Assembly: GCA_964551645.1 (NCBI GenBank)
Contig: CAZKDV010000024.1
Coordinates: 1-25,684, forward strand
Reading direction: 5' to 3'
DNA length: 25,684 bases
DNA from: CAZKDV01 sp964551645
Lineage (GTDB): Bacteria > Bacteroidota > Bacteroidia > Bacteroidales > DTU049
Shown: piece after piece, positions 1-7,033 of the stretch
Layout of the letters: every line of letters begins with the position of its first letter
Position numbering within the stretch: position 1 is the first letter of the stretch
Position numbers and translations under genes: made by a program
The notes under the pieces: generated by a model
Databases searched by the model: none
The model's input: the letters and a program-made list of their open reading frames with translations, nothing else
What the model was told of the DNA's origin: nothing

Positions 1-116
1 TTCAACATTTTTTTTACAAATATAAATCTTTTTTGAATTTTAGCAAATTTTTTTTTACTTGTCAATTGTCAAATTTATTGTCAATCTATTTTTTTGAACT
101 CAGCATACTTTATATT
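1..116. other. AT-rich leader without a gene
   Basis: Very AT-rich sequence downstream of the cobO fragment (which reads leftwards). It contains several copies of the word TGTCAA and T-rich runs, but no start codon with a credible reading frame and no hairpin followed by a T-tract. Nothing else is recognised here. Confidence 0.5.
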
Positions 117-379
117 TTAAAACTCAATTCCCTTTCTTGCCACTACTCCCTCATTATAGTAATGTTTTATTTCTCTCATTTCAGTTATTAAATCTGAAAT
201 ATCGTATAATTCCTTAGTAGCATATCTACCTGTAATAATAATTTCTGTTTCTTCGGGTTTTGATTTCAAAACAGAAAGAACATTTTGCATATCTAACAGC
301 TTGTAATATAAAGCAATAGTTAGTTCGTCAAGTATTACAAGATCATATTTGCCTGAAAGGATATTTCTTTTTTCTTGCG
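117..379 (-). pseudogene. cobO: cobO/btuR C-terminal fragment (corrinoid adenosyltransferase), 5' end missing
   Basis: The frame reading leftwards to a TAA at 117-119 encodes about 87 residues that match the end of the ATP:cob(I)alamin adenosyltransferase family (CobO/BtuR/CobA), which attaches the 5'-deoxyadenosyl group to corrinoids. Visible landmarks are KYDLVILDEL (the Walker-B-like strand of this P-loop fold), a GLLD-like stretch, IIITGRYA, LITEMREIKH and the family's usual C-terminal GVVARKGIEF. The N-terminal half with the P-loop is absent: at about 365-380 the sequence switches into an oppositely oriented transporter fragment. Without the P-loop it cannot be active. Family assignment is strong. 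Whether the truncation is a real rearrangement or an assembly join cannot be told from the sequence alone. Confidence 0.85.
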
Positions 380-919
380 ATTATTTTCGTATTTACACTT
401 GGTAATTTTTCGGACGCTCTGATATTGGTAAAAACCACCGAAACGGGTATCAACAAGGTTTTTATTCCGTTTATTTATATGATTTTTAATATGGTATCTG
501 TATTTTTTGCCATACCCATTGGAAAACTGTCTGACAAAATTGGGCGAGATCGGTTGATTATTCTTGGATTTTTGATTTTTGCCGTTACCTTTTTTATGTT
601 CGGAAAATTTAACAGTATTTCTGTTTTCATTGGTTTGTTTGCAATGTATGGACTTTACAGCACATTGGTTGACGGCAGTCAGAAAGCGATGATTTCAGAT
701 ATTGTAAGCAAATATTTGCGGGGAACGGGTTACGGTATTTATCACGCTGTTCTCGGAATTACGCTCTTACCTGCAAGTCTGATTGCAGGATTGTTGTACG
801 ATAATGTAGGTTCTAATGCACCATTTTACTTCGGCTCGATAATGGCATTAATAGCCACTGTGTTAATGGTCGTTTTTGCAATCACAAACAAGAAAACTAA
901 TCAAGCAAAAGAAAATTGA
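365..919 (+). pseudogene. MFS transporter, C-terminal half only
   Basis: An open frame with no plausible start of its own runs from the cobO junction to a TGA at 917-919. It encodes the second half of a major facilitator superfamily carrier: IFVFTLGNFSDALIL at the start of TM7, then GKLSDKIGRDRLI, the loop motif D/R-x-G-R-[RK] repeated in MFS halves, followed by four to five hydrophobic segments and a basic tail. The match is to the 12-TM drug or sugar carriers with the LGNxSDAF signature. A TTG at 425 could serve as a start but lies inside TM7, so it is unlikely to be authentic. The first six helices are missing, so the gene is broken or chimeric. Substrate cannot be inferred. Confidence 0.8.
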
Positions 920-1179
920 GAAAGCATATAAGAAAAATGTACTACCCATAACGAGTCAGACATTAAATTCATTGCAATAGCTCCAAATTAATCAATACTG
1001 ATGAATATCCGAATTTCTTCGTGAAATTGAGTAAATTTTCATTTATTGCTCAAATTGCTTAAGTGGGGATTTTATTGCTTTTTTTAGCTGAAACAACTAA
1101 AAATATGTGCGTTAAAGCGAATCAAAAAGTTGAAAAAAGAAAATTACAAAAAAGCAACGAAAACTTTAAAACTTACAGT
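920..1179. other. Intergenic region between MFS fragment and peptidase terminator
   Basis: About 260 bp follow the transporter fragment. I see no frame with protein-like composition in either direction and no tRNA-like fold. The short plus-strand reading frame from 1063 to 1257 runs through a terminator and into the peptidase gene, so I do not regard it as a gene. Confidence 0.5.
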
Positions 1180-1210
1180 AAAAAAAGGCTGTCGCATTTA
1201 CGAGACAGCC
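1180..1210 (-). terminator. Rho-independent terminator of the C1 peptidase gene
   Basis: On the minus strand a perfect 7-bp GGCTGTC/GACAGCC stem (1204-1210 with 1187-1193) with a 10-nt loop is followed by seven T (1180-1186). It sits 25 bp beyond the peptidase stop codon. Confidence 0.9.
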
Positions 1211-1234
1211 CCTTCAAAACAAAAATTGATATAA

Positions 1235-2428
1235 TTATTTCAAATTTAATTTTTTAGCGATTGCTTTGGGAACAGCATTTTTATGCAACATAATATCAGT
1301 GGTTTTATACAAAACAAATGCTTTAGAAGCAAAGAAATATCCGTCATAAGGATTATTTACATCCCAAGAGTTTTTAATTTTATAAAATTTATTTCCATTT
1401 TGGTCTTTGTAAATACCGTGCATAATCATTCCGTGATCGTCAGTAGTTGTGTAATTGTCAAATCCTTCTTGTCTATTTTCTTGTGTGATTTCTTTTTCTT
1501 GTATTGGTTTATCAAAACTATACATTTCTTTATCTTTTTCGGCTTGAGTAAGTTTTTCCCACCTTTCTCTTTCTGTGCCAGCCATATCATCAACTTTCAA
1601 TTCGGGAACAATAGCAACGCCATTTCTCCATGAAAAACCTTTTTCGCTAACATCGCTTGCCCAAGCAATTGGATAGTCGTTATTTATTGCATAATCAATA
1701 ATTTCTTCCAATTCATTCAATGGAACATTATATGATTCACCATGTAACCAGTTATCAGGAATTTCAAGAATAAATGAAGTATAAAATGGATGATGCGTAA
1801 ATGAAGTAAACTCGACATAATCATCAGGATTTAAACCGATAGAAGCTGCATAAGACTTAGGAGTATATTCTTTACCTTTATATGTAAACTTTTCGGGAAC
1901 TGGACCAAAGTAAGTATCAAGAATAGCATTATAGCCTTGAAGCCATACGGGAGATAATTGTTTATTAGCATTTTTAATTACTGCATCTGCGTATGCTTTA
2001 AGAACAGCATCAAGTTCGCCATGTTCATGATTGCTTGTGCCATATTGCAGACCTGAATAAACTTCTTCGGGAACAATTCCATATTTTTTAATTATATGAG
2101 TTACATCGTGAAAAGCACCACCAGCCGAAAAATTAATGCTTCCGTGAAAGCGAACATAGCGAATTGCTTTTTCAAGATAAGTGTATCTTACAATAAACAT
2201 ATCTGACAAAATATGCTCACCTTTTCCCATTCTCAACACTTCTGCTTCAAGCATACCCAAGCCTGAAAAACTCCAACATGTACCTGATTTGTATTGGTTT
2301 TTAACAGGAGTTGCAGGAACATCTTTAACTTTAGTAAATTCATAACCTTTTGTACTTTCTGTCTGAGCAGAAACACTCATTACAACAAACATAACAAGTG
2401 ATAATAGAATAACTAGTCTTTGTTTCAT
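1235..2428 (-). CDS. Exported C1-family peptidase, bleomycin hydrolase/aminopeptidase C type
   Basis: The product is 397 residues with a cleavable signal peptide at about 1-21 (ends SVSAQ), so it acts outside the cytoplasm. This differs from classical PepC and bleomycin hydrolase, which are cytosolic. The papain-fold catalytic set is all present: oxyanion Gln45 and nucleophile Cys51 in NQYKSGTCWSFS, His332 in DDHGM, and Asn353 in KIKNSW. The length, with a large insert between Cys and His, fits family C1B rather than secreted papains. In this family the C-terminus can enter the active site and make the enzyme an aminopeptidase; the tail here ends LNLK. Monocistronic: it has its own promoter upstream and a strong terminator downstream. 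Specific peptide substrate unknown. Confidence 0.88.
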   Translation of the reverse strand: MKQRLVILLSLVMFVVMSVSAQTESTKGYEFTKVKDVPATPVKNQYKSGTCWSFSGLGMLEAEVLRMGKGEHILSDMFIVRYTYLEKAIRYVRFHGSINFSAGGAFHDVTHIIKKYGIVPEEVYSGLQYGTSNHEHGELDAVLKAYADAVIKNANKQLSPVWLQGYNAILDTYFGPVPEKFTYKGKEYTPKSYAASIGLNPDDYVEFTSFTHHPFYTSFILEIPDNWLHGESYNVPLNELEEIIDYAINNDYPIAWASDVSEKGFSWRNGVAIVPELKVDDMAGTERERWEKLTQAEKDKEMYSFDKPIQEKEITQENRQEGFDNYTTTDDHGMIMHGIYKDQNGNKFYKIKNSWDVNNPYDGYFFASKAFVLYKTTDIMLHKNAVPKAIAKKLNLK

Positions 2429-2457
2429 TTTAAAATTATTTTAAATTAATATTTTTG

Positions 2458-2487
2458 CAAAGTTACAAAAAAACATATATTACACAA
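2458..2487 (-). promoter_or_regulatory. Bacteroidota promoter of the peptidase gene
   Basis: Reading on the minus strand, TTG (2485-2487), a 19-nt spacer and TAACTTTG (2458-2465) match the phylum's −33/−7 consensus (TTG, about 19 nt, TAnnTTTG) exactly. The −7 element lies 29 nt before the ATG. Confidence 0.75.
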
Positions 2488-2555
2488 TGTTTCTTAAATT
2501 CAGACAAATAGCCTATACCTAAGAACAGCACATAGAAATATAAAAAAAACAAAAA

Positions 2556-2948
2556 TTATTTTTGAATAGCTATGGTTTCAACTTCAAATGGATTAGTCAA
2601 ATATTGTTTTACGGCACATTGATTGGCGCTTAAAATAACTGCATCTTTGTATTTACTAGGAAAACTTTCAGGAAGTGCAATTTCAATAACAACTTTTTCT
2701 ATTCTCCTTAATTCTCGATTATATTCAATTTTTTGTGTCATCTCAATACCATCGGTATCAATATTTCTGCCATCGCAAAATGCTTTAACATAATAACCTG
2801 CACAAGTAGCTAATGAAGCCAAAAAAAGAGTGAAAGGTGCTGGTGCTGTGTTATCGCCCATAGGTGCAGGTTGGTCAGTATGAATTGTGAAGCCGTTAAC
2901 AATTGCATCAACTTTTTTATTTCCTGGGAATGTTACTTTAATATCCAT
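2556..2948 (-). CDS. OsmC family protein
   Basis: 130 residues, the usual size for an OsmC/Ohr-fold protein. The two redox cysteines that define the family are present: Cys49 in SLATCAGYY on the central helix and Cys111 in ANQCAVKQYL. These proteins are generally thiol peroxidases that reduce organic hydroperoxides, or in some subfamilies bind other ligands. The sequence looks closer to the YhfA-like OsmC branch than to true Ohr, because the conserved Arg context of Ohr is not evident. No signal peptide, so cytoplasmic. It is preceded by its own promoter and is not obviously co-transcribed with the di-haem gene 83 bp upstream, although read-through is possible. Confidence 0.85.
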   Translation of the reverse strand: MDIKVTFPGNKKVDAIVNGFTIHTDQPAPMGDNTAPAPFTLFLASLATCAGYYVKAFCDGRNIDTDGIEMTQKIEYNRELRRIEKVVIEIALPESFPSKYKDAVILSANQCAVKQYLTNPFEVETIAIQK

Positions 2949-2992
2949 AATTTTACATATTTAATTTATTATATATGTTTGAAAATAGTTTA

Positions 2993-3000
2993 CAAAATTA
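2993..3000 (-). promoter_or_regulatory. Probable −7 element for the OsmC gene
   Basis: TAATTTTG on the minus strand fits TAnnTTTG, 44 nt before the ATG. A TTTTTG about 16 nt upstream is a looser −33 candidate. Confidence 0.5.
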
Positions 3001-3031
3001 CGAATAATTTCCCACACAAAAACATAAACAA

Positions 3032-4201
3032 TTATTGAAAAAATGGATCAAGTGGTCGAGGGTTAGAAAACGCTGGATTGGTTAAAAAAGTAGTGTCTTG
3101 TAATGTATAAAGGAAGTTTTTTAAGTCTTGCTTCTGATAAGGTAAAAGTTGCGCTCCGCCGTCTGATATTTTGTGCATAAGTGGGTGAATATATGGAGAC
3201 CACACAAGCCCATGACTATAAAAATCAATTACTTCATCAACAGTTTTAAATCTACCATCGTGCATATAAGGAGCTGATGAAAAGATATTTCTCAAACTTG
3301 GTGCTTTGTATGCTCCTTTATCTTTCGGATTGGCAGTTATCGCATATCTATCGCGTGAGTCGTCAAAAACATTATCTTTGCCATTATTATAAAACAAATT
3401 AGTTGTAAAAAGTGGATTTCCATCTCCACCATGGCAATGAAAACAATCGGCACCTTCTTCGGTTATAAACAAAACAAAGCCATTAAGTTCAGATTGCGAA
3501 AGTTGCATTTCTCCCCTTAAGTACTTGTCAAATTTGCTATCTGATGATATTAAAGTTCTAATAAATTGAGCAATTGCTTTACTAATTCTTTCATAAGTAA
3601 TTTCAGGAGTTCCAAAAGCAGCTTCAAACATTGGAGGATACATAGATATTGAAGAGATTAATTTGACTGTTTTATCAATATTTCCGTCCATTTCATGTGG
3701 TGCTGTAATTCCCATCCACACAAGTGTTTCAATATTTTTGCTATGGTATAAAGGATTATTTTCGTACAAAAAATCATTATCTTCATGTATAGAGCCGTTC
3801 CACAAATAACCATTTGCATTAAATACAAGATTCATCAAAGGCATAGTTAAATGTGGTGTTGGCACACCACTTAAACCAAAAGGATGTCCTCCGATATATT
3901 TTTTATGATTAATGCCTGTTGTAAAAGCATGTTCTTGAATATGACATGTTGCACACGACATCAAGCTATCAGAATGTGTTCTGCCACTCAAGCGACCGTC
4001 ATAAAACAAATGTCTGCCAAGCAAAACTCCTTCAACTGTGAGTGGATTGTCTTCAGGAATATTTAATTTATTAGGAAAACCCAAAGGAGTTTTTATGTTA
4101 TAGGGAGTTGTAGTAATCGGCACTAACTCAATAGGTTTTTCTCTTTCGCAAGATAGGAGGAAAACAGATAGTAAAGCAATTAAAAGCCTAAAACGATACA
4201 T
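3032..4201 (-). CDS. MbnH/MauG-like di-haem cytochrome c peroxidase family lipoprotein
   Basis: 389 residues. A lipoprotein signal ends at LLSC (Cys18), so the protein is membrane-anchored. Two c-type haem sites are visible: C83ATCH87 and C253FHCH257. The C-terminal domain has the family signature KAPSLRNI...APYMHDGRF (about 299-318). This is the bacterial cytochrome c peroxidase/MauG superfamily, in which two haems separated by a Trp/Tyr relay either reduce peroxide or oxidise a partner protein. The gene starts 2 bp after the stop of the MbnP-like gene. In known metallo-mystery pairs the MauG-like MbnH oxidises a tryptophan of MbnP to kynurenine, so a partner-protein substrate is more likely here than simple H2O2 detoxification. 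That role is inferred from gene order plus family. Confidence 0.85.
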   Translation of the reverse strand: MYRFRLLIALLSVFLLSCEREKPIELVPITTTPYNIKTPLGFPNKLNIPEDNPLTVEGVLLGRHLFYDGRLSGRTHSDSLMSCATCHIQEHAFTTGINHKKYIGGHPFGLSGVPTPHLTMPLMNLVFNANGYLWNGSIHEDNDFLYENNPLYHSKNIETLVWMGITAPHEMDGNIDKTVKLISSISMYPPMFEAAFGTPEITYERISKAIAQFIRTLISSDSKFDKYLRGEMQLSQSELNGFVLFITEEGADCFHCHGGDGNPLFTTNLFYNNGKDNVFDDSRDRYAITANPKDKGAYKAPSLRNIFSSAPYMHDGRFKTVDEVIDFYSHGLVWSPYIHPLMHKISDGGAQLLPYQKQDLKNFLYTLQDTTFLTNPAFSNPRPLDPFFQ

Positions 4202-4203
4202 TA

Positions 4204-5019
4204 TTACTGAATTGTTACTTTTTTTATTTTAAAAACCGTTTTGCCATTTTCGCAAGCAATTTTCATTGCCTCTTGATTTTGCATAATAAAGCTACCCCAA
4301 ACATCAAAATCAAAAATATGAGGATTTTTAAACCATTCTTCAATATTCATAACTAGCGTAATTTGAGTTGTTTTATCTTTTTCGATAATAATATTACTAT
4401 GCAAAGTAAGATTAAAATAGTTTTGTATAAATCCGACAATTGTACCACTATCAGAATACTCTTGTCCAACACCAAGATGAAAATTGAAAGGCGTTAATTG
4501 TGTTTCTGTATCAGGAAGCCATTTTCCGTTAAGTTTTAAATAGTGATAGCCACCTTGCTCGCCACCCAGATGAATGGGCCAAAACATGTCTCTTTCGGGT
4601 GGATTTACAAACATATTCGGAATATTCTTTGAAGCAGAAATTCCAAAAGTAAAACTAATTGCTTTATAATTACCTATTGGAATATTATCGGCTAAATCCC
4701 AAGTTAAAGTTGATGGAATATCAATATCAACATAATAAATGCTATTATTCTCTTTAATAAACACCTGTTTATCATTTTCATCAATTAAAATTATATCAGA
4801 AATAAAATACTGTATCTCATTAATCATCAATTTATTGCCAGCTTCATTTTCATATATTAAGCTATCATACATAATGGGAAGCCCGTCGTAATAATGTTGA
4901 AAATTAAACTGTAATTTTCCATAAGTTTCTTCTTTAATAGGATCTTCTTTTTTGCATGAAACTATTAAAATTATTAAAAATATTATGAAAGATATTTTTT
5001 GTGTTAATGAACTCTTCAT
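4204..5019 (-). CDS. MbnP-like lipoprotein
   Basis: 271 residues with a lipoprotein signal (IVSC, Cys22). The body matches the MbnP-like family: a start of the type LQFNFQHYYDG, the MINEIQYFISDI strand pair, MFWPIHL followed by GGYHYLKLNGKW, a FNFHLG strand with His181, and a late MNIEEWFKNPH stretch with Trp229. MbnP proteins are beta-sandwich secreted or anchored proteins studied in methanobactin operons, where the cognate MbnH modifies a Trp and the pair is linked to copper handling. Here no methanobactin genes are seen, consistent with the wide distribution of the pair outside methanotrophs. It is first in a two-gene operon, with a TATCTTTG promoter just upstream. Which Trp would be the modified one cannot be decided from the sequence. 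Confidence 0.78.
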   Translation of the reverse strand: MKSSLTQKISFIIFLIILIVSCKKEDPIKEETYGKLQFNFQHYYDGLPIMYDSLIYENEAGNKLMINEIQYFISDIILIDENDKQVFIKENNSIYYVDIDIPSTLTWDLADNIPIGNYKAISFTFGISASKNIPNMFVNPPERDMFWPIHLGGEQGGYHYLKLNGKWLPDTETQLTPFNFHLGVGQEYSDSGTIVGFIQNYFNLTLHSNIIIEKDKTTQITLVMNIEEWFKNPHIFDFDVWGSFIMQNQEAMKIACENGKTVFKIKKVTIQ

Positions 5020-5042
5020 TTTATCTATTGTATTGTAATTAA

Positions 5043-5050
5043 CAAAGATA
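5043..5050 (-). promoter_or_regulatory. −7 promoter element of the MbnP/MbnH-like operon
   Basis: TATCTTTG on the minus strand is a perfect TAnnTTTG, 23 nt before the ATG. No clear TTG lies at the −33 position. Confidence 0.55.
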
Positions 5051-5137
5051 CATCTATTATTTTAATCTATGTGCTATATGAATAAAAACAAAAAATTTTA
5101 ATTATTTGAAAAAGTTTTAACTTTACAAAAAAAACAA

Positions 5138-5794
5138 ATGATAAAAGTAAAATTACTTTCTAGTAGCAATACCATTCTAAACCAATATATTGCTGAAATA
5201 AGGGACTGTAAGGTTCAATCTGACAGTTTACGATTTAGGAGGAATATGGAACGAATAGGTGAAATTTTTGCTTATGAAATTAGTAAAACTATTGATTATC
5301 ATGATGTTAATGTTGTAACTCCACTTGGAACTTCAAGCATTGCTGTCCCAGTTGAATATCCTATACTTGCACCAATACTTAGGGCAGGCTTGCCATTTCA
5401 TAATGGTTTTTTGAACTTCTTCGACTATAGTCCTAGTGCATTTGTATCAGCATATCGCAAACATCATAAAGACGGTAAGTTTACAATACAGTTAGAGTAC
5501 TTATCAAGTCCAGAAATTGACTCCAAAACACTAATAATTATTGATCCTATGATTGCTACAGGCTCATCAATAGTTGTAAGTTATAAAGAATTACTCACAA
5601 AAGGAAAGCCTAAGCATACGCATATTGCCACTGTGATAGCCAGCACACAAGGAATTGAGTATGTCAAACGGCATCTTAGCAATGAATCAATAACCATTTG
5701 GACAGCAGGTATAGACGAAGAACTCACAGCACAAGCGTATATTGTTCCTGGTTTGGGAGATGCAGGCGATTTATCCTACGGAGGTAAGGAATAA
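5138..5794 (+). CDS. upp: Uracil phosphoribosyltransferase
   Basis: 218 residues, standard length for the enzyme that makes UMP from uracil and PRPP in pyrimidine salvage. Landmarks are APILRAGLPF (residues 78-87), the PRPP-binding loop IIDPMIATGSS at 134-144, and the uracil-binding C-terminal stretch YIVPGLGDAGD at 201-211. The loop reads ATGSS where many homologues have ATGGT, a tolerated variation in Bacteroidota. Cytoplasmic. It is followed after 6 bp by the permease gene, so the three plus-strand genes may be one transcript, though the products have no obvious functional link. Confidence 0.93.
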   Translation: MIKVKLLSSSNTILNQYIAEIRDCKVQSDSLRFRRNMERIGEIFAYEISKTIDYHDVNVVTPLGTSSIAVPVEYPILAPILRAGLPFHNGFLNFFDYSPSAFVSAYRKHHKDGKFTIQLEYLSSPEIDSKTLIIIDPMIATGSSIVVSYKELLTKGKPKHTHIATVIASTQGIEYVKRHLSNESITIWTAGIDEELTAQAYIVPGLGDAGDLSYGGKE

Positions 5795-5800
5795 AAAAAT

Positions 5801-7033
5801 ATGAAATTAGGTATCTTTGTTGAAAATCTAAAAATTGCATTTACATCAATTCGTTCTTATAAGCTAAGAACTACACTTACTGTTCTTATTATTGCATTTG
5901 GAATAATGTCGCTAATAGCTATTTTAACTTCAATTGAGGCTATCAAATATTCTCTTTATTCGAGCTTTTCGCAAATGGGAGCAAATACTTTTACCATAAG
6001 CGAACACTCAATATATGTTGAGGAAGGCGGTGAAATGCAAAAATCAAAACCACTTACATTTAAAAATGTTACTGAATTTAAAGAAAAGTATTCTTTTCTT
6101 TCACAAGTTAGTATTCATACAATGTTTTCATCTATTGCCACTTTGAAATACGAAACACTAAATACTAACCCAAATATTAGCATTTATGGTATAGATGAAA
6201 ATTATTTATCAGCTTCGGGATATTCATTATATTCAGGAAGAAACTTTACTAAGCATGAAGTTGAGTCGGGCATGTATCTTATTATTATAGGTAGTAGTAT
6301 TGCTGACAAATTATTTAGTAATAAAGAAAAAATACTTGGAAAAACTATTCGCATGGGAAATGTGCCTTATCAGGTAGTTGGTGTAATCGAAAAGAAAGGT
6401 TCTGCTATGGGATTTTCAACAGATAATAGTGCTTATATCCCATTATTGAATGCTCGAAATTCAAGTCAGCGCAATTTAAATTACTCTATTTCGGTACAAG
6501 TTGATGAAACTGAAAATTTAGAAGATGCAATTAATGAAGCTACTCAATTATTAAGACTTATTCGTAAAATAAAATATGGAGATAAAAATGATTTTAATAT
6601 TTCAAAAAGTAATTCTTTGGCACAAATGCTTATTGACAACATACAATATATAACACTTGCTGCAACTTTGCTTGGTTTTATTACACTTTTTGGAGCTGCC
6701 ATTGGCTTGATGAATATAATGATGGTAGCCGTAACCGAACGCACAAAAGAAATCGGACTTAGAAAAGCAATAGGTGCAACACCCCTAAAAGTAAAAATGC
6801 AATTTCTTGTTGAATCAGTTATAATTGGACAAATTGGAGGTTTGTTTGGCATAGTATTGGGAATAGTAGCGGGTAATGCAATTTCGTTTTTTATTAAAAC
6901 TCCTTTTATAATCCCTTGGGGCTGGATAATTTTTGGAATAATATTATGTTTTATTGTAGGTATTATGTCGGGTGTAATTCCTGCTGTTAAAGCCTCTAAA
7001 CTTGACCCCGTTGAAGCATTGAGATATGAATAG
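5801..7033 (+). CDS. ABC transporter permease, MacB/FtsX type
   Basis: 410 residues with the MacB architecture: a TM helix at about 21-43 (LRTTLTVLIIAFGIMSLIAIL), a large extracytoplasmic MacB-PCD domain (about 45-260), then three TM helices in the FtsX domain, with the coupling motif ERTKEIGLRKAIGATP between the first two and the typical end DPVEALRYE. MacB-type proteins are mechanotransmitters that use cytoplasmic ATP hydrolysis to drive periplasmic work such as lipoprotein or toxin export. No ATP-binding subunit is encoded next to it, so the ATPase must lie elsewhere. The last codons overlap the start of the TamL-like gene by 8 bp, suggesting translational coupling and a role at the envelope. 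Confidence 0.88.
   Translation: MKLGIFVENLKIAFTSIRSYKLRTTLTVLIIAFGIMSLIAILTSIEAIKYSLYSSFSQMGANTFTISEHSIYVEEGGEMQKSKPLTFKNVTEFKEKYSFLSQVSIHTMFSSIATLKYETLNTNPNISIYGIDENYLSASGYSLYSGRNFTKHEVESGMYLIIIGSSIADKLFSNKEKILGKTIRMGNVPYQVVGVIEKKGSAMGFSTDNSAYIPLLNARNSSQRNLNYSISVQVDETENLEDAINEATQLLRLIRKIKYGDKNDFNISKSNSLAQMLIDNIQYITLAATLLGFITLFGAAIGLMNIMMVAVTERTKEIGLRKAIGATPLKVKMQFLVESVIIGQIGGLFGIVLGIVAGNAISFFIKTPFIIPWGWIIFGIILCFIVGIMSGVIPAVKASKLDPVEALRYE

Noticed and set aside
1063..1257. 64-codon plus-strand reading frame
   Set aside because: Lys-rich low-complexity translation that runs through the peptidase terminator and into its 3' end; no start context.
1283..1633. 116-codon plus-strand reading frame
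   Set aside because: Opposite-strand shadow of the C1 peptidase gene, whose catalytic motifs are intact.
6544..6852. 102-codon minus-strand reading frame
   Set aside because: Shadow of the MacB-type permease gene; Pro/Ile/Ser-rich antisense composition.
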